Part shown: positions 1-7,387 of the stretch, in pieces | Layout: each line of letters opens with the position of its first letter | How positions within the stretch are numbered: the first letter of the stretch is position 1 | Source of the DNA: JAUSPI01 sp964650385 | Lineage (GTDB): Bacteria; Desulfobacterota; Syntrophia; Syntrophales; JADFWA01 | NCBI GenBank assembly: GCA_964650385.1 | Contig: CAZYTP010000034.1 | Span: 1 to 23,708 of the forward strand | Length of the DNA: 23,708 nt | Direction: 5' to 3' | Position numbers and translations under genes: made by a program | Notes under the pieces: generated by a model | Database searches by the model: none | What the model saw: the letters and a program-made list of their open reading frames with translations, nothing else | Told to the model about the DNA's origin: nothing

Positions 1-20
1 AATATTCTGTAAAGGTTTCG

Positions 21-986
21 TCAAACAACTTTTTTGTACCATTCAATCGTCTTTTTCAGTCCCTCCCTGAAGGAGGTCTTTGCTTTAAAGCCGAATTCCT
101 CGAGGGCCTTTGTGGTATCCAGTTTTCTGCGTGGCTGGCCGTCCGGTTTCGTATCATCCCATACTATTCTACCCTGAAAATCTGTCAGTTCAACAATCAA
201 TTCAACCAGCTCTTTGATTGAGATTTCAAAACCGGCACCGATATTAACAGGATCACTTTTGTCGTATTTCTGGGTGGCAAGCGCGATCGCCTCGGCGGCA
301 TCCTCCACATATAGAAATTCACGGGTGATTTTTCCTGTTCCCCAGACGATGACGCTTTCCTCATCATTTAACGTTGCATCAACGCATTTTTTTATAAGCG
401 CGGGGATGACATGTGATGATGTGGGGTCAAAATTATCTCCGGGGCCATAGAGATTAACTGGAAGAAGAAAAATGGAATTGAATCCATACTGCTGACGGTA
501 GGTCTGTGATTGTACCAGCATCATTTTTTTGGCGAGACCATACGGTGCGTTTGTTTCCTCGGGATAGCCGTTCCATAGATCATCTTCCTTGAAAGGGACA
601 GGGGTAAATTTGGGATAGGCGCAGATGGTTCCGAGGGATACAAATTTTTCGATGTTACGGAGGTATCCTTCGTGGATGAGTTGTGTGCCCATCATCAGAT
701 TTTCATAAAATAAGGAGGCGGGATTTTCCAGATTGAATCCGATACCACCAACTCTTGCCGATAAATGGATGACAATATCTGGTTTCGTATCATCATACAT
801 CCGCTTTATGTCGTCAAGATTTAAGAGATTGTATTTCGACGAACCGAACGAAGCGATATGCCGGCACCCTTCATAGGTAAGCTTCTTGATGAGATGCCTG
901 CCTAAGAATCCCTTACCGCCGGTAACGGTAATTCGTTTGGATTTAAGGTCGTAATCTGGAAATTGGAACTCGTCTTTTTTATTCAT
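21..986 (-). CDS. fcl: GDP-L-fucose synthase (GDP-4-keto-6-deoxymannose 3,5-epimerase/4-reductase)
   Basis: Extended short-chain dehydrogenase of 321 aa, the usual size for this family. It converts GDP-4-keto-6-deoxy-D-mannose to GDP-L-fucose with NADPH in the cytoplasm. The Rossmann motif GGKGFLG is at residues 23-29 and the catalytic Tyr-Lys pair at Y149-K153 (YGLAK). LYGPGDNFD near residue 179 and KPDGQPRRKLD near 290 are family signatures that separate it from generic epimerases. The ATG overlaps the gmd stop by four bases (983-986, ATGA), so the pair is translationally coupled, and gmd makes its substrate. The stop is at 21-23, so the gene is complete. The pair supplies a deoxysugar for surface polysaccharide. 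I am confident in the function; the exact glycan is unknown. Confidence 0.94.
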   Translation of the reverse strand: MNKKDEFQFPDYDLKSKRITVTGGKGFLGRHLIKKLTYEGCRHIASFGSSKYNLLNLDDIKRMYDDTKPDIVIHLSARVGGIGFNLENPASLFYENLMMGTQLIHEGYLRNIEKFVSLGTICAYPKFTPVPFKEDDLWNGYPEETNAPYGLAKKMMLVQSQTYRQQYGFNSIFLLPVNLYGPGDNFDPTSSHVIPALIKKCVDATLNDEESVIVWGTGKITREFLYVEDAAEAIALATQKYDKSDPVNIGAGFEISIKELVELIVELTDFQGRIVWDDTKPDGQPRRKLDTTKALEEFGFKAKTSFREGLKKTIEWYKKVV

Positions 987-1999
987 CGTCCAATACTGTA
1001 ACCCGCATCAAGAAGGGTTTTTTCTTTGTTTGCCAGTTCCATGTCCGCTGCAATCATCATATCGATCAACTCGTCAAAGCCGACCCTGTGCTCCCATCCC
1101 AATTTGTTTTTTGCCCTGGAAGGATCACCGAGCAGGACATCAACCTCCGTTGGCCTGAAATATTTGGGATCTATCTCTACATGTTTTTCATAATTGAGCC
1201 CCAATTTCTCAAATACCTTTTCGGCGAATTCACGGACGGAGTGAGTCTTTCCTGTGGCAATTACGTAATCATCCGGTTCATCCTGCTGAAGCATAAGCCA
1301 CATCGCCCCAACATAATCTCCGGCAAAACCCCAGTCCCTTTTGGCATCAAGATTTCCCAGGTATAGATTATCCTGGAGGCCGCACTTGATCCTTGTGGCT
1401 GCGCGGGTAATTTTTCTGGTGACGAATGTTTCCCCCCTTCTGGGTGATTCATGATTGAAGAGGATCCCGTTGCAGGCAAAAATATTGTATGCTTTCCGAT
1501 AATTCTTTACCATGTGAAAGGAGAAGACCTTGGCAGCGGCATAGGAACTTTGCGGTTCAAAAGGAGTAAGTTCGTTCTGTGGTGGTGGAGCGGCCCCGAA
1601 CATTTCACTGGATGAGGCCTGATAAAATCTGGTCTTGATACCTGTTTTTCGAATTGCCTCTAAAAGTCGGATGGTTCCCAGGCCTGTTATGTCACCTGTG
1701 TATTCAGGCATGTCAAAACTCACTCTGACGTGGCTTTGAGCGCCTAAATGATAGATTTCATCGGGTTTGAGGGTGTTGAGCAGATCGGTTAATTGTCCCG
1801 AAACCGAAAGATCTCCATAGTGTAGATACATTCGCGCCTCAGGGTCATGAAAGTCTTTATACAGGTGATCTATGCGGTTTGTGTTGAATGTACTTGCCCT
1901 GCGAACAAGACCATGAACTTCATACCCCTTTTCAAGTAAGAGTTCCGCAAGGTATGAGCCGTCCTGTCCGGTAATTCCGGTTATAAAAGCCGTTTTCAT
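983..1999 (-). CDS. gmd: GDP-mannose 4,6-dehydratase
   Basis: NADP-dependent dehydratase that turns GDP-D-mannose into GDP-4-keto-6-deoxy-D-mannose, the first step to GDP-fucose, GDP-rhamnose and related sugars. Residues 8-14 are the GITGQDG nucleotide-binding loop, S130-E132 lie in the SSSEMFG active-site segment, and Y153-K157 (YAAAK) is the catalytic pair. NHESPRRGETFVTRKITR in the middle is diagnostic for Gmd. The frame is open 11 codons further upstream (to 2032), but I chose the ATG at 1999 because AGAGGTG lies just before it and the GITGQDG loop then sits at the normal distance from the N terminus. This gives 338 aa. The partner fcl follows with a 4-base overlap. The middle segment around residues 133-175 is somewhat unlike the commonest Gmd sequences, but no key residue is missing. 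Confidence 0.94.
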   Translation of the reverse strand: MKTAFITGITGQDGSYLAELLLEKGYEVHGLVRRASTFNTNRIDHLYKDFHDPEARMYLHYGDLSVSGQLTDLLNTLKPDEIYHLGAQSHVRVSFDMPEYTGDITGLGTIRLLEAIRKTGIKTRFYQASSSEMFGAAPPPQNELTPFEPQSSYAAAKVFSFHMVKNYRKAYNIFACNGILFNHESPRRGETFVTRKITRAATRIKCGLQDNLYLGNLDAKRDWGFAGDYVGAMWLMLQQDEPDDYVIATGKTHSVREFAEKVFEKLGLNYEKHVEIDPKYFRPTEVDVLLGDPSRAKNKLGWEHRVGFDELIDMMIAADMELANKEKTLLDAGYSIGR

Positions 2000-2106
2000 T
2001 TCAAAACACCTCTGTTTAAGCTCGGATAACAAGTTCTAAATCGGAAGATCGGGTGTCATCCCGACCTTAAACAGCATATAAAATGCCGCCCTACACAACG
2101 CTATGT

Positions 2107-2135
2107 ATAGTATCTTTACTGAATTTTGAAATCAA
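2107..2135 (-). promoter_or_regulatory. candidate sigma70 promoter for gmd-fcl
   Basis: Reading the minus strand, TTGATT (2135-2130) is followed after 17 bases by TACTAT (2112-2107), about 110 bases upstream of the gmd ATG. The transcribed leader contains a short hairpin at 2045-2068 (CGGGATGACACCCG core). Both boxes match the consensus only in part, so this is a motif-based suggestion. Confidence 0.4.
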
Positions 2136-2207
2136 GAAAATAAAAGGGGCATTGCAGAAAAGAACCCTGGTCGTTTCTGAGTGGCAGATATGAAAAAGGT
2201 GTTTCAG

Positions 2208-2243
2208 AAAAAAAAGGGGCACCTTTTCCGGTGCCCCCTTTTT
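2208..2243 (-). terminator. rho-independent terminator of the carboxyltransferase end of the pathway operon
   Basis: An 8-bp perfect stem (GGGGCACC 2216-2223, GGTGCCCC 2230-2237) with a 6-base loop is followed on the minus strand by eight T (2215-2208). It lies 16 bases beyond the CT-A stop codon. A run of T also follows on the plus side, so it could work in both directions, but no plus-strand gene converges here. It separates the pathway genes from gmd-fcl. Confidence 0.85.
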
Positions 2244-2258
2244 AAGCTTCAACCTACC

Positions 2259-3836
2259 TTAATCTGGCATAATCTCATGCTTTTTATATGGCAGCTTTAC
2301 TTCCTTATTCTTGAACAGTTTAAGCGCCCTGCATACTAACGGTCTTGTTTCTACAGGATCTATAACCGTATCCAGATTCAGATTTGCTGCCGGTGCTGTA
2401 GGTACCAGGAAGCGGTTTACGTACTCTTTAGTTAACTCATCTTTCTTTGCAACGGGATCTTCCGCTGCCTTTATCGCTTTACGCTCGATAATACCTACTG
2501 CGCCCGCCGGTCCCATAACCGCCATCTCACATCCGGGCCATACCATAACAATATCCGCGCCCATGTCCTTGGAGCACATGCCCAGGTAAGAACCTCCATA
2601 TGCCTTTCTGGTAACCACGGTTATTTCGGGCACTGTTGCTTCAGCATAGGCAAAAAGCATTTTTGCCCCATGCCTGATTATACCCATCCACTCCTGATCT
2701 GTTCCCGGCAGATATCCGGGAACATCGACGAGATTTAGAATAGGAATGTTATAGGCATCGCAGAACCTGATAAACCTGGAGCCCTTATCGGAACAGTTGA
2801 CATCAAGACAGCCCGCCATAACCATAGGATTCTGTGCCAGTATACCTACCGTGTTTCCATCCATTCTGGCTAAAGCACATATCATATTTCTGGCATACTT
2901 TTCCTGCCACTCCATAAAGTCCCCGTTGTCTACTAATTCGCCTATCAGCTTTTTCATATTGAATGGACGTGTCGCTTTGTCAGGTACTATCGTTGCCAGC
3001 GCCTCTGATGTCCTATCCGCAGGATCACCCGTTTCAACATACGGCGGTTTTTCCTTGACGCTACTCGGGAGGAAGGTGAGAAGCCTTTTTATTTGTTCGA
3101 TACAGTCATCTTCGCTCTTAGTCAAGAATGTACCGACCCCGCTTTTTCCGCAGTGAACGGCTGCGCCACCGATATCTTCATCTCCGACTTCTTCGCCGGT
3201 AACCTTCGTTATCGTTGATGGGTCATTGGCGTACATCTTGGTTATCTTGTCCACTGTGAATACACAGTCCGCTAGGCCCGGGATAGTGGTAATTCCGCCT
3301 GGACATGACCCCATAACGGCGCAGATCTGAGGTATGGATCCTGAAAAGAGGGTCATGTTATATACTATATCTCCAAGGCCGCTCAGTGAATCGGGCCCTT
3401 CCTTTATCCTCAATCCTTCCGAGTCTATAACATACAGCATGGGACAGCCAACGTTAGCAGCCTCTTTAAGGACTCTCACTATCTTATCTGCGTGTATTTT
3501 TCCCAGCGTTCCACCCATGACTGTAGCATCCTGGAAGGCGCCGTAAACAATTTTACCACCGATAGTCCCGTATCCTGTTACTACGCCATCAGCGGGTGGT
3601 GCCTCCTTGAATATATCATAATGAGGTGTTACCGATCGGCAGAATTCTCCGATTTCGAAAAAGGACCCGGGGTCAAACAATTTTTCTACCCGTTCCCTTG
3701 CCGTATACTTTCCCATGTCATGTTGGAGCTTTACTGCCTCTGCTCCGCCCATTTCACGGATTCTTGCCTGCTCACTTTTTAAATAATCAGACTTTTCTAA
3801 TGTTAACATCTCTGCGAACGTTTTTTCACTTACCAT
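2259..3836 (-). CDS. biotin-dependent acyl-CoA carboxyltransferase subunit with degraded N-half (CT-A)
   Basis: Crotonase-fold carboxyltransferase of the propionyl-CoA carboxylase beta / MmdA / 12S transcarboxylase family, 525 aa. It is expected to move CO2 between biotin and propionyl-CoA/methylmalonyl-CoA. The C-half is canonical: VPGYLPG (372-378), IIRHGAK, AYGGSYLGMCSKD (412-424), AVMGPAGAV. The N-half is not. The usual SGGARI is SEGLRI (139-144) and the usual PCAGGAVYSPA is SCPGGITTIPG (177-187), with proline at 179 in an oxyanion-hole motif. A TTG start three codons earlier is possible, but AGGAGG sits 9 bases before the ATG at 3836, so I chose that. It lies 32 bases downstream of CT-B, whose defects are complementary, which suggests a heteromer. 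No biotin carrier gene is in the window. The family is certain; substrate and activity alone are inferred. Confidence 0.9.
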   Translation of the reverse strand: MVSEKTFAEMLTLEKSDYLKSEQARIREMGGAEAVKLQHDMGKYTARERVEKLFDPGSFFEIGEFCRSVTPHYDIFKEAPPADGVVTGYGTIGGKIVYGAFQDATVMGGTLGKIHADKIVRVLKEAANVGCPMLYVIDSEGLRIKEGPDSLSGLGDIVYNMTLFSGSIPQICAVMGSCPGGITTIPGLADCVFTVDKITKMYANDPSTITKVTGEEVGDEDIGGAAVHCGKSGVGTFLTKSEDDCIEQIKRLLTFLPSSVKEKPPYVETGDPADRTSEALATIVPDKATRPFNMKKLIGELVDNGDFMEWQEKYARNMICALARMDGNTVGILAQNPMVMAGCLDVNCSDKGSRFIRFCDAYNIPILNLVDVPGYLPGTDQEWMGIIRHGAKMLFAYAEATVPEITVVTRKAYGGSYLGMCSKDMGADIVMVWPGCEMAVMGPAGAVGIIERKAIKAAEDPVAKKDELTKEYVNRFLVPTAPAANLNLDTVIDPVETRPLVCRALKLFKNKEVKLPYKKHEIMPD

Positions 3837-3868
3837 CTGGAACAACCTCCTTTCTCTTTTTTCAGGTT

Positions 3869-5491
3869 CTAATGCGGCTTGATGTTATGTTTCTTGTAAG
3901 GCAGATCGACAGATTTCTGCTCAAACATATTGAGCGCCTTACATATAAGAGGCCTGGTATCAGCAGCATCTATGATTTCGTCGATGTGTAACTTTGTTGC
4001 CGGTACAGCCGGATCTGAGAAGTGATTTCTGTAATCCATCTCATCTCCCCCGATAACACTCACGGCCTGCTCAGGACTTGCGGCCGCCATCTCACATGTT
4101 GGCCATACCAAGACTAAATCAGCACCAAGGTTTTTAGAACCGATTAGAGCAGGTCCCCCAAATGCCTTTCTGGTAACAATCGTAATTTTTGGGACGGTAG
4201 CTTCGGCGTAAGACTGGATCAGCTTTGCGTTATGTCTTATTATCCCGTCTACCTCCTGTTTCTTTCCGACTGCGTATCCGGATGCATCGACAAAGCTTAT
4301 AAGGGGTACGTTGTAAGCGTCGCACAGTCTCATGAATTTTGATCCCTTGTCACCGGAGTCTATTGTGATAACACCATTGAGATGCATCGGATTCTGTGCG
4401 ATTATACCGACTGAATTCCCATTCATTCTGGCGAAAGCGCATATAAGGCTCGGTGCGAAGAGTTCCTGCCATTCAAGGAAGTCCCCATTGTCGACGACTG
4501 TTTCAATGATCTTCTTCATATCAAATGGCTCATTCAGACCGTCAGGTATTATCTTTCTCAGCTCCGGTGTGGTTCTGTCCGGTGAATCGCCGGTTTCTAC
4601 ATGGGGAGGCTTCTGCTTGGCGCTACCCGGGAGGAAGCCCAGCAGTTTCTTCAGCTGCCCTATGAATTCATCTTCATCCTGTGCCATAAATGCAGCGTTT
4701 CCACTCCGCTCAGAATTAACTCTGGCACCGCCCAGTTCTTCCTTTCCGACGTCCTGTCCCAGAACAGCCTTTATCACGATTGGTCCGGTGATAAACATTT
4801 CAGTTTCACCTTCTACCGTGAAGATACAATCCATCAGCGCCGGTGAATAAACGGCTCCCCCAGCACACGGCCCTATTATGCCGCAGAGCTGTGGAACACA
4901 GCCGGAATATATACTGTTTGTGTAAAACAGGTCGCCGTAGCCAGCCAGAGAATCAGTTCCCTCCTGTATCCTGGCACCACCGGAGTCGGCGATATACACG
5001 ATAGGGCAGTTGTTCTGTACAGCCTCACCGGAAACTCTCTTAATCTTTTCCGCGTGTGTCTTTCCAAGTGTTCCACCCCAACATGTGAAGTCCTGAAAGA
5101 AAGCATAAACCGGTCTTCCGTCGACGAGTCCGTAGCCTGCCAGTATACCGTCCGCAGGCATATCCTCCAGAGCAACCTTATACATATCGTACGCCAGGCC
5201 CGAGGATTTGCAATGCAATCCAATCTCGATAAATGATCCCGGGTCAAACAGTTTGTCTGCTCTTTCCCTTACCGTGTACTTACCCCTGTCATGTTGCCGG
5301 TTTATTCCCCTTACACCACCCATCCGTTCCAGGACGGCTTTACGTGCTTCAAAAACTTCGTATTTCTCCTCTGTGGTCAACTCAGGCCATTTTTTGTCTT
5401 TATACTTTTCCTTAACTTCGTTATACTTATTTTCTCTTTCAAGAGCCCACTCTTCGGTAGTGGTCCACTTTGCTCCCGTTTCCTCAGCCAT
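3869..5491 (-). CDS. biotin-dependent acyl-CoA carboxyltransferase subunit with degraded C-half (CT-B)
   Basis: Second member of the PccB/MmdA/12S carboxyltransferase family, 540 aa. Its N-half is canonical: SGGARIQEG (170-178), GPCAGGAVYSPA (207-218) and FITGP (233-237), the acyl-CoA-binding half. The C-half departs from the family. VPGFLPG is ASGYAVG (403-409), GGAY/GGSY is FGGPAL (444-449) with proline at 447, and AVMGPEGA is AAASPEQA (469-476). About 15 residues present in CT-A after this point are missing. The first 50 residues are a highly charged extension (many K and E), longer than in CT-A. The ATG has AGGAGG 6 bases upstream. It follows sdhB after 223 bases and precedes CT-A by 32. 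In context the substrate is most likely propionyl-CoA/methylmalonyl-CoA; glutaconyl-CoA or another acyl-CoA cannot be excluded. Confidence 0.9.
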   Translation of the reverse strand: MAEETGAKWTTTEEWALERENKYNEVKEKYKDKKWPELTTEEKYEVFEARKAVLERMGGVRGINRQHDRGKYTVRERADKLFDPGSFIEIGLHCKSSGLAYDMYKVALEDMPADGILAGYGLVDGRPVYAFFQDFTCWGGTLGKTHAEKIKRVSGEAVQNNCPIVYIADSGGARIQEGTDSLAGYGDLFYTNSIYSGCVPQLCGIIGPCAGGAVYSPALMDCIFTVEGETEMFITGPIVIKAVLGQDVGKEELGGARVNSERSGNAAFMAQDEDEFIGQLKKLLGFLPGSAKQKPPHVETGDSPDRTTPELRKIIPDGLNEPFDMKKIIETVVDNGDFLEWQELFAPSLICAFARMNGNSVGIIAQNPMHLNGVITIDSGDKGSKFMRLCDAYNVPLISFVDASGYAVGKKQEVDGIIRHNAKLIQSYAEATVPKITIVTRKAFGGPALIGSKNLGADLVLVWPTCEMAAASPEQAVSVIGGDEMDYRNHFSDPAVPATKLHIDEIIDAADTRPLICKALNMFEQKSVDLPYKKHNIKPH

Positions 5492-5561
5492 AAGACACCT
5501 CCTTTTTTATACTTGGTTGAACTTTTGTAAATTCGAGAAAATCTGTCTGATTAGAATAAAC

Positions 5562-5584
5562 CGAGTGGAATAGAGATTCACTCG
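5562..5584. repeat. short imperfect inverted repeat upstream of CT-B
   Basis: CGAGTG (5562-5567) and CACTCG (5579-5584) pair, extended inward by AAT/ATT with one bulged G around an AGAG loop. It lies in the 223-base gap between sdhB and CT-B. No T-run follows on either strand, so it is not a classical terminator. It could be an operator or a transcript-stabilising hairpin, or chance. The rest of the gap shows no convincing promoter. Confidence 0.3.
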
Positions 5585-5714
5585 ATGATAATTTGAAAAA
5601 GGACTCTTCGATGCATTAAAATTTTTCCGCTCTCAGAGCCCTTTTTTCACCTTATTCTCTTTCCAACTGGGCGATTACAGATTACATCCGGGATAAACCC
5701 GTCCGGCCTTGCTT

Positions 5715-6530
5715 TTACTGCTCAACCGTATAGGCAGGAGCTTCAACCTTCGGTTTGGTCTCACCCATGGGAGGACCTACCACCTTGGCCGGTTTTTTCT
5801 TAGGCTTCAGTTTTAGGTAACCTAAAACCAGTTCCTTTTTCATGAGCTGGATTGCCCGGGCTGGGTCAACTCCTTTAGGACATACCTTGGAGCACTCTCC
5901 GGCATAATGACAACTGAAAACGCCGTGAGGTGAAGTTACCACCTTGTTTCTATTTTCTTGACCGTCATCGCGGGAATCTACGTTAAATCGATATGCCTGT
6001 GTAAGGGGCATCGGCCCAAGATATTCCCGGTCTGTCGCGGTTCCGGGACAGGCAGCCATACAACAGCCGCACTTCATACAATAGGTGAACTGAAAGTATT
6101 CTTCGAGTTCTTCGACGGATTGCATGTATTCCCATGTAGGTGTTGTCATCTCTTGGGTATCCGTCCGCTGGAGAAAAGGCATGATGGATGCGTGCTTTTC
6201 TAACATCGGCATTAAATCCGGTACCAAGTCTTTAATTACATCAAAGTTGGGAAGTGGCCCAAGGGTTAATGTACTGTCGGTTACATGCAGAACCTGTGTG
6301 TTACAGGCCATAGTGGGGGTTCCGTTTATTAACATGGCACAGGAACCACATACGCCCATTCTGCATGAGAAACGGAAGGCAAGAGTTGCATCCTGGTTTT
6401 CTTGAATCCAATGCAAACCATCCAGCACGGTCATTCCTTCTTCTACAGGGACGGTAAATTGCTGCCACCGGGGGGCATCATCCTCGTCCGGGTTGAAACG
6501 TCTAATATTAAAGGTAATGTTGGTTGCCAT
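5715..6530 (-). CDS. sdhB: succinate dehydrogenase/fumarate reductase iron-sulfur subunit
   Basis: Electron-transfer subunit of complex II, 271 aa, linking the SdhA flavin to the membrane anchors. Cluster ligands are all visible: [2Fe-2S] at C56, C61, C64 and C76; [4Fe-4S] at C151, C154, C157 and C161 (CMKCGCCMAACP); [3Fe-4S] at C207, C213 and C217 with the last proximal Cys in the first motif. The N-terminal half is a plant-type ferredoxin domain, the C-terminal half a helical bacterial ferredoxin domain. A Lys/Pro-rich tail of about 35 residues follows the CPKGVDP region and is longer than in the E. coli protein. It is the last of four sdh genes, 13 bases after sdhD. In this pathway it interconverts succinate and fumarate using the quinone pool. 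Direction cannot be read from sequence. Confidence 0.95.
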   Translation of the reverse strand: MATNITFNIRRFNPDEDDAPRWQQFTVPVEEGMTVLDGLHWIQENQDATLAFRFSCRMGVCGSCAMLINGTPTMACNTQVLHVTDSTLTLGPLPNFDVIKDLVPDLMPMLEKHASIMPFLQRTDTQEMTTPTWEYMQSVEELEEYFQFTYCMKCGCCMAACPGTATDREYLGPMPLTQAYRFNVDSRDDGQENRNKVVTSPHGVFSCHYAGECSKVCPKGVDPARAIQLMKKELVLGYLKLKPKKKPAKVVGPPMGETKPKVEAPAYTVEQ

Positions 6531-6543
6531 TTTTTTATCCTTT

Positions 6544-6921
6544 CTAAAGTGCTGTTTCTACTGTTCGTACTGCGATAGCGGCAACGGTGCCAACGATGAA
6601 AAGAACGATACCTACTATCCATAAGAAGGTGGTCCAGATTCCCTCGGTCTTTTTTCTGGGGCCAAATTCAAATATGATGGTACGTAGCCCGTAAAAACCG
6701 TGGTAGAGCGCTGCTGCCAACAAAATAATGTAAGTAACAGTGAAAAAACTAGACTGGCTTCGATGAAGTACATTCTCCCAGGCAAGAGCCGAGCCCCCTG
6801 CGGGACTGGCGATTCCTCCAAGGAGGGTATCCAGGTGAATAATCATCATGTGTAAGCCGAGAAAGACAAAAACTACAACCGCCGCACCGATGAAGAATAT
6901 CCAGGGTCCACTTTTATTCAT
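6544..6921 (-). CDS. sdhD: succinate dehydrogenase membrane anchor subunit (second anchor)
   Basis: Small membrane protein of 125 aa with three predicted transmembrane helices (about residues 7-29, 60-82 and 94-118). The second helix carries HGFYGLR (H74), the H-x3-G-x-R pattern typical of complex II anchors and a likely haem b ligand. H24 and H29 lie in the first helix. It anchors SdhAB to the membrane and helps form the quinone site. It lies between sdhC (18 bases upstream) and sdhB (13 bases downstream). Assignment as SdhD rather than SdhC is by order and by lack of the HRxTG signature. Sequence conservation in this family is low, so the call rests on topology, motif and operon position. 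Confidence 0.85.
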   Translation of the reverse strand: MNKSGPWIFFIGAAVVVFVFLGLHMMIIHLDTLLGGIASPAGGSALAWENVLHRSQSSFFTVTYIILLAAALYHGFYGLRTIIFEFGPRKKTEGIWTTFLWIVGIVLFIVGTVAAIAVRTVETAL

Positions 6922-6939
6922 GAGATAAATCCTCCTTTC

Positions 6940-7377
6940 TTATTTATGTAGAAAAAGAATGTCGATGCCTCCAGCTAATACGAGGACGCAAACGATTACC
7001 ATTATTACCATCATCATTGGTCGCTGTACATCTAATGATGATTGGTACGGATAGACCGGCTGTTCTGGTTTTCCTACCATAAATCCCAGTTCGATCAGAA
7101 TAAGCCGGATACCATTCAAGGCATGAAAGGCGAACGCTGTGAAGACCAGCACTTCACCAATCGTAAAAAGAGGGAATTCCATACCTTTCATGATGATGTC
7201 CCACGTCTTCATACCAAAGATTCTGGTAGAGCTTTCGAATATATGGATCGTAAAGAAAAGCAGGATACCTACTCCCGTGATCCGGTGAAGGGTATATAGA
7301 TAACGTTCTATTCCCCATTTACCGCCTCCTAGCCAACCCCAAAGTTCCAGGTGATTATCGTATCTCTTTTTTTCCAT
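6940..7377 (-). CDS. sdhC: succinate dehydrogenase cytochrome b-type anchor subunit
   Basis: Membrane subunit of 145 aa with three helices (about 29-47, 70-98 and 119-142). LHRITGVG at 30-37 is the SdhC-family signature near the quinone site. HALNGIR (H85) in the second helix is a probable haem b ligand, with H45 at the end of helix one as a further membrane histidine. It starts 10 bases after the sdhA stop. Together with SdhD it gives two separate anchors, each with a helix-1 and a helix-2 histidine. That pattern would fit either one haem shared between the two H-x3-G-x-R motifs or a two-haem complex; the sequence alone does not decide. Confidence 0.88.
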   Translation of the reverse strand: MEKKRYDNHLELWGWLGGGKWGIERYLYTLHRITGVGILLFFTIHIFESSTRIFGMKTWDIIMKGMEFPLFTIGEVLVFTAFAFHALNGIRLILIELGFMVGKPEQPVYPYQSSLDVQRPMMMVIMVIVCVLVLAGGIDILFLHK

Positions 7378-7387
7378 TTTTTTCTCC

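Noticed and set aside
5562..5584. Terminator between sdhB and CT-B
   Set aside because: The inverted repeat is short, has a bulge, and no T-run follows on either strand.
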